A stretch of DNA of 64,000 bases from assembly GCA_018857735.1 (NCBI GenBank), contig JABMCL010000767.1, positions 332,001 to 396,000 on the forward strand. The letters run 5' to 3'. The translations under genes were made by a program, and so were the position numbers. The notes below the pieces were generated by a model, which was given only the letters and a program-made list of their open reading frames with translations, did no database searches and was not told the DNA's origin. Below are positions 1 through 10,800 of this stretch, one piece after another. The first letter of the stretch is position 1. Each line of letters opens with the position of its first letter. Source of the stretch: Alviniconcha marisindica. Lineage: Eukaryota; Mollusca; Gastropoda; Provannidae.

Positions 1-79
1 TTCTTGTCAACATTTTTACTGTGAACAAGAGTTTCTCTAATTGTGATCTCATCACTGCACTGTATCAGGGATTGCTTTG

Positions 80-260
80 TGTTGTCAGCACTTGGCTTTG
101 CAGCTTTGTGTTGTCAGCGCTGGGCTTTGTGCAGTCTGCGCATGGCTTTGTGTTGTCAGCATTTGGTTTTGTGCAGTCAGCACTTGGCTTTGTGCAGTCA
201 GCGCTTGGCTTTGTGCAGTCAGCGCTTGGCTTTGTGTCATCAGCACGTCCTCCAGTTCCT
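80..260. repeat. 21-bp minisatellite
   Basis: About eight tandem copies of a 21-bp unit built around CTTTGTGCAGTCAGCGCTTG, diverging toward the left. Several reading frames are open across it only because the unit length is a multiple of three. No gene is supported here. Confidence 0.85.
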
Positions 261-324
261 GAAAGATTTTCAACAAGCTGTTAGTCTGAAGATAAAACGG
301 AGTCCATGCACACTGACTGTTTGG

Positions 325-705
325 ATGTTGCGCAGTTTGCTCCAGTGGGGCACATCACACTGGGGCTGCAGCTGCAGTTTGCTCCAACTGCTGCAGGCTG
401 CAATTTGCTCCAGCTATGGTGTGTTGCAGTTTGCTCCAACTGTGGTGTGTTGCAGTTTGCTCCAACTGTGGTGTGTTGCAGTTTGTTCCAACTGTGGTGT
501 GTTGCAATTTGCTCCAAGTATGGTGTGTTGCAGTTTGCTCCAACTGTGGTGTGTTGCAGCTTGTTCTAACTGTGGTGTGTTGCAGTTTGCTCCAACTGGG
601 GTGTGTTGGAGCTTACTCCAACTGGGGTGTGTTGCAGCTTGCTCCAACTGGGGTGTGTTGCAGTTTGTTCCAGCTGTGGTGTATTGCAGTTTGCTCCAGT
701 TGGAG
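325..705. repeat. 26-27 bp minisatellite
   Basis: About fourteen tandem copies of a unit containing CAGTTTGCTCCAACTGTGGT. It is independent of the array just to the left. Open frames on both strands through it are cysteine-rich or glutamine/threonine/histidine-rich low-complexity translations of the repeat. Confidence 0.85.
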
Positions 706-3060
706 TAAACATGGTCATGATCAAAGAAGTGTTATGTACACTCATTTGTCTGGGAGACTATTGTCTGTTGTTTCTTGTGAGTCGCCATGTTTCTTCGTGT
801 ATAGCATTGTACATTGATGATGGTGGGGTAATAATGGTAATATATATTGTGAATACATGATGCCTGTGGGACAAGTATGATTGTTTCTGATGCATATACA
901 TATTAACTTGCAGGATTATTTTGGTGGAGTGAATAATTTGTGTGTGATCAGTGAACAAAAGTGTAGTGTTTGCTAATCACAGACTTGTGATTTCTACATA
1001 TGTTTAGATATATGTATGCCTTCGCTCCAATAACAGAGGTGTTTTCAGTTGTAATGGATTAGAATTGTTGAACAATATTTGACACTGTTGTTAACTCTCT
1101 TGCTCTCACATTTACTGGGTTTGCCTAGTGCTGCTAGTATTGGTAATGCTAGTTTCCCTTGGGTCCTGCAACGTGCATGAACAACCAAATTCTTTGCTTA
1201 GTGTTGCTAACACTAGTTTTCCTTGGGCCATGCACCCTGTATGAACAGCAGAATTTTGTTTAGTTTTCCTTGGGCCATGCACCCTGTATGAACAGCAGAC
1301 CTGCAGAGCGCTGGCCCCTGGTGTTGACAGGACAACACAGGGCCAGTTACTCTCATGGAGTAGTTCCCCATCATCTGTGTGTGCGTGTGTGTGTGGGGGG
1401 GGGGGGGGGGGGAGTATTCAGGCAAAGTTTTGCACCTGTAGACAAAGAACAGGTGTGTGAGAGTAGCTGGTGATTTTTTCCTTGTCTGTCATCCAGCTTC
1501 AACAAACACATCTTTTTATTGTTTGGGGGGGGGGGGGGAGCTCTCTTCTGACAAAGGATACAACCAGAAACACATGTATGACTGAAGATTTTCCCTTCCT
1601 ACCCTTCTTGACTGTGGTTGGCAATGGCTGTAAGCATTACTGTGTGCATGACCAGGGTTGACTGTTTGGGTTTTCACATTTTTGGGTGGATGTATATATT
1701 TTGCAAGTGTGCGTAAATATGCAAAGGTGAACATATTCGTAATTTTGTGGGACTTTGTTGGAGAGAGTTCATCTGGTTTCATCTCAGATATTTGTTACTG
1801 TTATAACATTGCAAAGTTTTCTTTCTTCTTCATTTTAATTTGTGTGTGAATGGTACGTGACTAATCAAAGCACACTTACAACTCCAGGACAATTAAGACT
1901 TACAGTCAGGACCAGTTGCCCAAACCATGCATGTAGAAGTGTGTGTAGTGGTGAATCAGCTACGGTGACCTGTTGGTGATGAATGCAGGGTAACCCGGGT
2001 TGGAGGGTGTTCTGTAGGCCAACAGGGTGCACCCACCTCCCAATTTGGGATTTAGTTTGCTTACCCTGTTGGTGACCCAGTGGGGTCGACCCCTGCAGAG
2101 GCCCAGTGAAATCACCGTAGAGACACGGTGCTGGAAACCAGGCTTGAAAACCTTTTACCGTGTGCTTGGGATTGTCAGCCTGCCGTGTCCCGCCACAACC
2201 AGACCCAGGCGAGGGAACTGCATTATGGGTATGCTTGCACCGACCTTCTGGACCATTCCGCAGTGATTTGACGGGCAGGCATGGGGAAAACCCAGATGCA
2301 AAAGGGTTAGACTCGTTGTGTCCTTTGGTGTCGCTGTCAGGAACATGTCCGTGGTAAGACGTGAGAAACTGGCTCGGCATGAAGCACTTTCCCCTAAAGA
2401 TTTCGGGTGAGGGGAGTTCATAGGGGTCAAGTAGGTTCATGGGGATGTCCATAGTAGTCATGTGTCCATGGCGGTCATGTGTCCTTAGCAGTCATGTGTT
2501 TCGGCCAGCAGTCCATGGCACTCGGGTGGATCGACCTCTTGGTTGCCGCTGGGTGGATCGACAGGTTCAGATGGGTTTCTAGGGGTCTGGTAGGTTGATA
2601 CAAGCTGGGTAGTGTCACGGGCGTCAGGTGGTTTCATGGGGGTCAGTTAGTTTCATGGAGGTCAGGTGTTAGCAGGGGGAACATGGTCCAGTGGGACTTC
2701 TCTCATTGACCAAACTGATGGGGTTGGGGGCGCCGTCACTTTGTGGGGTGCACACGGAGAAAGGGGAAGGGGAAAGTGGGCTGGGGACAGCAAGGACCGG
2801 AGGGGTTCCAGGTCACGGCAGATGCCACATAGCGTTAGATGGGGTCAGGTGGGTTAGCAGGGGTCACTGGAGTCCAGAGTCAAGCAGGTTCATGGGGTCA
2901 GGAGGGTTCAGATGTCAGGGGTCAGGTGGGTTGATTGCAAGCAAGCCCTAATGCAGATGTCCAGGGCTGTGAGGGAGCCGGTGACGGGACGTGGGCCCAT
3001 CGGTCAGCACCAGCCCTCAGCCCCACCTGCACTGTGCTGTAGTGCTGTGGGAATGCTGAA
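706..3060. other. No recognisable gene; scattered short repeats
   Basis: Contains three imperfect copies of a segment with CCTTGGGCCATGCACCCTGT (about 1150-1300) and two poly-G tracts (near 1396 and 1526). From about 2460 to 2940 there are loosely repeated words such as GGTCAGGTGGGTT and TTCATGGGG. The stretch 1980-2440 is GC-richer and has overlapping open frames on both strands, but none resembles a protein I know. It could be part of a mobile element. Confidence 0.5.
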
Positions 3061-3066
3061 AACAGT

Positions 3067-3163
3067 CACTGACCATCCCAGATAAAGCCTCTTGCGGTGT
3101 ATTCACTGACCATCCCAGATAAAGCCTCTTGCGGTGTATTCACTGACCATCCCAGATAAAGCC
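3067..3163. repeat. 37-bp tandem repeat, nearly three copies
   Basis: A 37-bp unit containing CACTGACCATCCCAGATAAA is present twice in full, and a third copy is cut off after about 25 bp. The copies are essentially identical, so the duplication is recent. Confidence 0.85.
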
Positions 3164-3588
3164 TTAACACAAGGAATAATGAGGCAGTCTTAAGAAGCAG
3201 TTGCTGCACATAATTGTGCACTGTTTTTGTACTTAAACTAGCAATACATCATCGAAGCATGTGAATGTGTATTCAGTGTTATTTTGCCTCAACATATGAT
3301 AGAAACTCATTTATATTCAGTGACGAAAACAAAAATCTGAAACGAAGTTGACTAGTACTAGTAGCATTCTAAAAGGAGACCAAAACACACAAATGGTTTA
3401 TGAACGTTCTTTTGAACCTTTTGATGTATTCAGTGAATTAACACCTTTACCTTGGACCAATCAAAGTGATGAAATTTTCATCAGTTTTTTTTTATAGTTT
3501 TTTAACACATTGCTCATCCCATTGCTTCGGAGTTGTGTGAATGGTTGCATTGTAATTGTAACAGCATGAAAGTAAGAGTGCTTTTATG

Positions 3589-3594
3589 AATAAA
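3589..3594 (+). promoter_or_regulatory. Possible poly(A) signal of a plus-strand transcript
   Basis: An AATAAA hexamer is followed 25-45 nt later by GT-rich DNA (TGGTGTATGTTTGTGTG), the layout of a metazoan cleavage site. It could end a plus-strand gene lying left of the window, converging on NOP2. No coding exon of such a gene is visible, so this is weak. Confidence 0.3.
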
Positions 3595-4083
3595 CTGTCT
3601 TATTATTATAAACATTGCTGGTGTATGTTTGTGTGTATATGCATCAGGATATGTGTGCATGTGCACGTTTTGGAGTTTAGTGCAGGAGGTTGTGAAACGC
3701 CTTATTATTTTACAAGTTCTGTAGCCCGTTGTCAGATGGCGCATCACTACCCAGTTCAGAGGTATTCATGCACAACACAGCTACAACGGCAAAACCAACC
3801 TCCACTTCACATGTACATTTAATTCTGACCTTGTACGCAACCTCATTTCCATCTGCATTAACATCACAGTCAAACTCGCATCCAGTCAGGCTTCACAAGT
3901 TTTAAAAAAAATTGTTTAGTTACGCTCCCCATGCCACTGCGTCCCTCCCCAACCCCCACCCCCCCAAATAAGTTTTAAACCATTTAAAATGCCAGTGACA
4001 TGACAGGGTATATATAGGTCATCTACTGAAGACAAGTTGTAAAAAATAAGCATCATCAAACTTGGTGCCACCAGCTGAGGACC

Positions 4084-4089
4084 TTTATT
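4084..4089 (-). promoter_or_regulatory. NOP2: Poly(A) signal of NOP2
   Basis: The minus strand reads AATAAA here, 366 nt downstream of the NOP2 stop codon. This gives a plausible short 3' UTR. No better hexamer lies between it and the stop. Confidence 0.6.
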
Positions 4090-4454
4090 AGGATCAGCAA
4101 GTAACTAACTTGGTGTTTTACGCCCACATCAACTTCATGCACATCTCCAAAAGCCCCAACAAGAATTGTTAGGTGTACTGTACATGGTGGTGATCGGCTT
4201 CAGCATTGGCCTACAGAACCAACGGGCAACATCTGGGAAGACTGTTGACGGCAAGTTCCTCCCGCAGGAAGCATTTCCTCTGGGATTTGTTCCGCCGACC
4301 CCCTCGGCTTGTCCTTCCTGGTCTTGTGCTTGGTTTGCTGTACCGGTGCTGCGTCCAACGTCCGATGTGTCAGACCCAAAACAAGGGATGATCTCCACGT
4401 CATTTATTCTGCCGCTTTCTCGTCCCAAGCATCCTTCACGCAAAGCATCTCCAA

Positions 4455-4969
4455 CTAGGGTTTCTTCTTCTTCAAAATCCCTTTCAGTTTTTTGGCTGCG
4501 TTCTTTTTCTCTCTTCCCTGAGCACCGTTTCCCTGCCGAGGCTTTCCTTTGCTCCGTTCCTTTTTCTGCGACTTGGGAACTGCCGCCTTCTTCACCTTCC
4601 GGCTGTCCTGTTCCATCTGCTTGGAGCTGGCGGCCGTCGTGGTGTCCTGTTCCTTCTGTCTGGGGTGTGCCGCTTTCTTCTCTTTGCTTCTCTGCTTGGG
4701 ATGAGCAGTTTTCCTGGTGTCCCGCTCCGTCAGCGTGGACCCTGCGGATTTCTTCAGCTTTTTGGAGCCCTGCTGTGTGGGCTGAACGCTGTTGTTCAGA
4801 TTGCCATCCATTTTCCGCTTCTTGTTGCTCTTGTTGTTAGAGACTGCGTTGTTCTTGCGCTTCCTGCCTTTGACTGTAGCGTTGCCGTCAGAGTGGCCTC
4901 CCCCTGCCTCTCCATTCTGTGACTTCTGAGTGCTGTCCAGGGATTTCTCTGACACCCCTTTCTTTTCCT
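4455..4969 (-). CDS. NOP2: NOP2 exon v15 (last): lysine-rich tail and stop
   Basis: The acceptor TTTTGTCCTCAG precedes 4969, and the split codon G|AG gives Glu. It codes about 170 residues rich in Lys, Ser, Gln and Asn, with many KK/KR clusters typical of nucleolar localisation, ending in GILKKKKP and a stop. The sequence is not conserved with vertebrates, but a long basic tail in this position is normal for NOP2. Confidence 0.88.
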
Positions 4970-7826
4970 CTGAGGACAAAATGAACAACGGAAACAACTG
5001 TGAAAACCTTAACTGCTGATCATCGGGATAGAAAGAGCTGTCACTTCCACCTGATTTGTCATAGCACTTTCAGCCCACATAGGCAATAGCATTTGAAGAG
5101 GGCTGGAAAAAGTGAAGTTGAATGCACCAGGAACAGCCTTGCCCTTGCATGAAATAAACGGCAAGATGGAAACAGTCAGCTTTGTGCTGAACCAAGTGAA
5201 TGATAACAGAGGCAGCAACTGCGGAAGAAAAACAGACGGAAAGAAAAACAGCAACTGAGGAAGAAAGACGGAAAGAAAACCAGCAACTGAGGAAGAAGGA
5301 CAGACAGATGGAAAGAAAAACGGCAACTGAGGAAGAAAGATGGAAAGAAAAACAGACAGCAACTGAGGAAGAAAAGCAGACTGGAAGGAAAAAAAGCAAG
5401 AACCAAGGAAGAAAAACAGATGGGAAGACAGACAGCAACTGAGGAAGAAAACGGCAAGTGAGGCAGAAAAAGGGCCCGAGGCAGAACCAGAGATGGTTGT
5501 GGTACTGACCACCAGGAAGTTTGTTGCTCATTTTCTGTAGCTTGGCGACAAAGAAGCCGTCCAGGTTGTGGGTGTGGGGGTAGTATCTCCGGGTCAACTT
5601 CATGGTTGGGGGGAATCGATGGTGCTTGAAGCTGCAAACAAAAAACATCCTGATAGTGTGTATCTCAAAACAGACAATAAACAAGACCAAAGAAACGGGA
5701 TGAGGCCAAAAACTGAACACCAAAGAAATGGAATGAGGTCAAGAAACATGACTGAAGAACCAGGGAGTCGAGAGCACTCTAAAGACGTTGCACGAAAACA
5801 GACCTGAACTGCCTACAGTGAAACTCCAACAGTTTCCACATCAAATGACTGTCTGATCTTAAAGAAAAACTTTCACTGATTGTGTCTGAAATGGATATTT
5901 TTTCTTCATATGGCAAAGAAGCATATAATTATATATATACACTAGCATTCTAGGTGAGGGTAACCGTAGACAATTCAGGTCTCTGTTCTGAGCATATTAC
6001 CTCCCTTGCACTGTGAACACACAAAGTTTTGTGTGGAAGATTGTATGTGCCATAAATTTTCATTTATTCATCTGCTGATCCTTAAAGTATGTACAAAGGT
6101 AGAGTGAACCTAAAGGTTCACACACAGAACCCCCCCCCCCCCCCCCCCCTCCCCCCCCCCCCCCCTCTCACCCACCCCTGCTCTGTCATCACCATCATCC
6201 CCTGCTCTGTCACACCATCCCTCCCCCCCTGCTCTGCTCTCATACATCCCCTGCCTCCTCCTCTGTCATCATCATCTCCCTGCTCTGTCATCACCACCCC
6301 CCTCTGTCATCATCATCTCCTCTGTCTCATTCCTCCTCCTCTGTCATCATCATCCCCCTGCTCTGTCATCATCATCCCCCTGCTCTGTCACCATCATCCC
6401 CCTCTGTCATCATAATCTCCCTGCCTGTTCTCCTGTCACCATCATCTCCCTCCTCTGTCACCATCATCTCCCTGCTCTGTCATCATCCCCACCCTGCTCT
6501 GTCATCATCATCTCCCTGCTCTGTCATCATCATCTCCCTGCTCTGTCATCATCATCCTCCTGCTCTGTCACCATCATCTCCCTGCTCTGTCACCATCATC
6601 CCCCTGCTCTGTCCCCCCTCCTGCTCTGTCATCATCATCTCCCTGCTCTGTCACCATCATCCCCCTGCTCTGTCATCATCATCTCCCTGCTCTGTCATCA
6701 TCATTTCCCTGCTCTGTCATCATCTCCCTGCTCTGTCACCATCATCCCCCCCCCCTGTACCCTGCTGTCATCACCCCCTGACATGCGGGGGGTTGGGGTG
6801 GGGGTGTGGATGGGGTAGGTACTTACTTAACAAATCCTTCCTGACCAAAGGTCAAGCCAGTGGGCACCAGGCGAACATTGCGCATCTTCAAGGCGTAGTC
6901 AATCACCCACTCGTTCTCCTCTACCTGGTGACAAACACATAAACCAGTAGTCAATCACCCACTTGTTGTCTACCTGGTGACAAACACATAGACCAGTAGT
7001 CAATCACCCACTTGTTGTCTACCTGGTGACAAACACATAGACCAGCAGTCAATCACCCACTTGTTGTCTACCTGATGACAAACACATAGAGCAGTAGTCG
7101 ATCACCCACTTGTTGTCTACCTGGTGACAAACACACAGACCAGTAGTTAATCACCCACTTGTTGTCTACCTGGTGACAAACAGAGCAGTAGTCAATCACC
7201 CATTTGTTGTCCACCTGGTGACAAACACACAGAGCAGTAGTCAATCACCCACTTGTTGTCTACCTGGTGACAAACACATAGAGCAGGAGTCAATCACCCA
7301 CTTGTTGTCTACCTGGTGACAAACACACAGACCAGTAGTCAATCACCCACTTGTTGCCTACCTGGTGACAAACACAGAGCAGTAGTCAATCACCCACTTG
7401 TTGTCTACCTGGTGACAAACACAGACCAGTAGTCAATCACCCACTCATTCTCCTATACCTGGTGACAAACATGTAGACTGGATAAGCACACCCACATACC
7501 TATCTACACCTACTAACACTCTCACACACCCACATACCCATCTGCACCTACACCCAAATACAGAGGCACACTTTCACACCTCCATCACACACACATACCT
7601 ATCTGCACCTACACACAAATACACACACACATACCTATCTGCACCTACACACACACACTTTCACACCTCCATCACACACACATACCTATCTGCGCCTACA
7701 CACAAATACCCACACTTTGACACCTCCATCACACACACATACCTATCTGCACCTACACACAAATACACACGCACACTTTCACACCTCCATCACACACATA
7801 CCTATCTGCACCTACACACACACACC

Positions 7827-7860
<34 letters not shown>

Positions 7861-10800
7861 TCTGCACCTACACACAAATACACATGCACACTCCCACAGC
7901 CCCATGCACTCCATGGTATATCTGTTACAGCAGTGGTCTACTCACTGTGATGGACTACAGTATGATGAAGCAGTGATCTACTCACCGTGAGACTAAAACA
8001 TGATGAAGCAAAGTGATCTACTCACTGTGATGGACTACAACATGATGAAGCACAATGTTTTTTCCTGAATGGAAAAGTGACCTCACCATGATCAGACAAC
8101 GAACTAGTGATCTGCTCACCATCATAAGATGATGGAAAGAATGCCTACTCATCAAAACTGGATAATGGAGTCGTGACCTTCTCACTAAAATCAGACAACG
8201 GAATAGTTACCGACTCGCCATGATCAGACAATGGAAGTGACCTACTCACTAAAATCAGACAATGGAATAGAGACCTACTCACTAAAATCAGACAATGGAA
8301 GCGACCTATTCACTAAAATCAGACAATGGAAAAGCAACTTACCACAATAAGATGGTGTTGTAACATATTCACCAAAATTATATGGAGTAGTGACCTACTC
8401 ACTGCTATCAGACAATTGAGTAGTGACCTACTCATTGCTATCAGAAAATGGAGTAGTGACCTACTCACCATGATCAGACAATGGAATAGTGACCTACTCA
8501 CCATGATCAGACAATGGAATAGTGACCTACTCACCATGATCAGACAATGGAATTGTGACCTCATCATTATCAATGATAGAACAGTGACCTACAGGTACTT
8601 ACTGGTGACAGGATGATCACCACAACTGGACAATGAAGCGGTGAGCTACTTGTACTCACCATGACTGGACAATGAAGCAGTGAGCTACTTGTACTCACCA
8701 TAACTGGACAATGAAACAGTGAGCTACTTGTACTCACCATAACTGGACAATAAAGCAGCGAGCTACTTGTACACACCATAACTGGACAATGAAGCAGCGA
8801 GCTACTTTTACACACCATAACTGGACAATGAAGCAGCGAGCTACTTGTACTCACCATAACTGGACAATGAAGCAGCGAGCTACCTGTACTCACCATGATG
8901 GAGCAAGTGGAGTAGACGATGTATCCGCCTGTGCTGGAGTTAGCGCTGCAGCAGTCGATGGCGGCCAGGATCAACTCCTTCTGCAGGTGGGAACAGCGCT
9001 GGATGTCCTTCTCGTCCTGGCAAGACACCGGGCATGAGGGACTTAGTTCTGCCTTCCTACAGTGTTCAACTTCACCACGATGTTACAAAAGTCTCCCTGT
9101 CCTGTTACCAAAGTCTCCCTGTCCTGTTACCATCCCTGTCCTGTTACCAAAGTCTCCCTGTCCTGTTACCATCCCTGTCCTGTTACCATCCCTGTCCTGA
9201 TACAAGTCTCCTTTTCCTTTCACAGCAACAACAAAGTATGGCTGTCCTACAAAATGAACAACAAAAACAATGCATTTCCCTGCACCTCACTCCCAGGGCA
9301 TCGCTCAGAGGTGACATGACCTTGAGGGGCTACAGACTGACCTTGGACATCTTGACGGCGGGATCCTTGGCAATGACTCCTGTCCCACTGCACGGGGCGT
9401 CCAGAAGCACTCGGTCAAAGCCATCCATGATCTGAAAACATCAGCGCCATGATGTGCAAGTGACCTTGGGAAAGATGTAGGCATCATATTAACTGACCTT
9501 GGGGAAGATAAAATTATAAAACATTGTGTGAACTGACCCTGGTGATGATATTCTGTGTGAACTGACCTTGTGGGAAATACAAGCATTGTGTGAACTGACC
9601 CTGGTGAAGATATTCTGTGTGAACATTGTGTGAACTGACCTTGGTGAAGATATAAGCATGGTGTGAACTGACCTTGGTGAAGATATACTGTGTGAACATT
9701 ATGTAAACTGACCTGGGGGTAGATATAAGCATGGTGTGAACTGACCTTGGGGAAGATATATTGTGTGAACATTATGTAAACTGACATAATGTGTAATAAT
9801 TGTGTGAACATTATGTAAACTGACCTTGGGGAAGATATATTCTGTGAACCTTGTGTGATTTGACCTTTGTAAGATGCAGATGTCATGTGAGCTGACCTTG
9901 GGGAAGATGTAGGCATCATGTGAAGTGACCTCAGAGAACCAGAGAAGATAACAGATCAAGCAAACTGACTGGGGGTGGGGGGTGAGGGGTGGGGGTGCGG
10001 GTGGGTTGCAGCCACAGTGTACTGACCTTGGGGAAGGCGCGAGCATCATAGGAGGAAACGACAGCATTGTGAACACCCATCCTGTGCAGGTTGGACACGA
10101 CAGCCTTCGCCCGGTCCTCACTAGCGTCGTTAGCAAACAGGCAACCAGAGTTCTTCATCAGCGCAGCTGAAAGCATAACCAGTGTCATTGGCAGAGTTCT
10201 TCATCAGTGCAGCTGAAAGCATAACCAGTGTCACTGGCAGAGTTCGTCATCAGCACAGTGTCATTGGCAGAGTTCATCAGCACTGCTGAAAGCATAACCA
10301 GTGTCATTGGCAGAGTTCTTCATCAGCACAGCTGAAAGCATAACCAGTGACATTGGCAGAGTTCTTCATCAGCACTGCTGAAAGCATAACCAGTGTCATT
10401 GGGAGAGTTCATCAGCACTGCTGGAAGCATAACCAGTGTCGCTGGCAGAGTTCTTCATCAGCACTGCTGAAAGCATAACCAGTGTCATTGGCAGAGTTCT
10501 TCATCAGCGCAGCTGAAAGCATAACCAGTGTCATTGGCAGAGTTCTTCATCAGCACTGCTGAAAGCATAACCAGTGTCACTGGCAGTTCTTCATCAGCGC
10601 AGCTGAAAGCATAACCAGTGTCACTGGCAGACTTCTTCATCAGCACAGCTGAAAGCATAACCAGTGTCGCTGGCAGAGTTCTTCATCAGTGCAGCTGAAA
10701 GCATGACCAGTGTCATTGGCAGAGTTCTTCATCAGTGCGACTGAAAGCATAACCAGTGTCGCTGGCAGAGTTCTTCATCAGTGCGACTGAAAGCATAACC

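Noticed and set aside
43..708. Cysteine-rich 221-codon plus-strand frame
   Set aside because: It spans two unrelated minisatellites whose units keep the frame open. No conserved non-repeat part exists.
1980..2440. GC-rich block with open frames on both strands
   Set aside because: Translations show no known domain. It may be part of a mobile element, but I cannot support a class.
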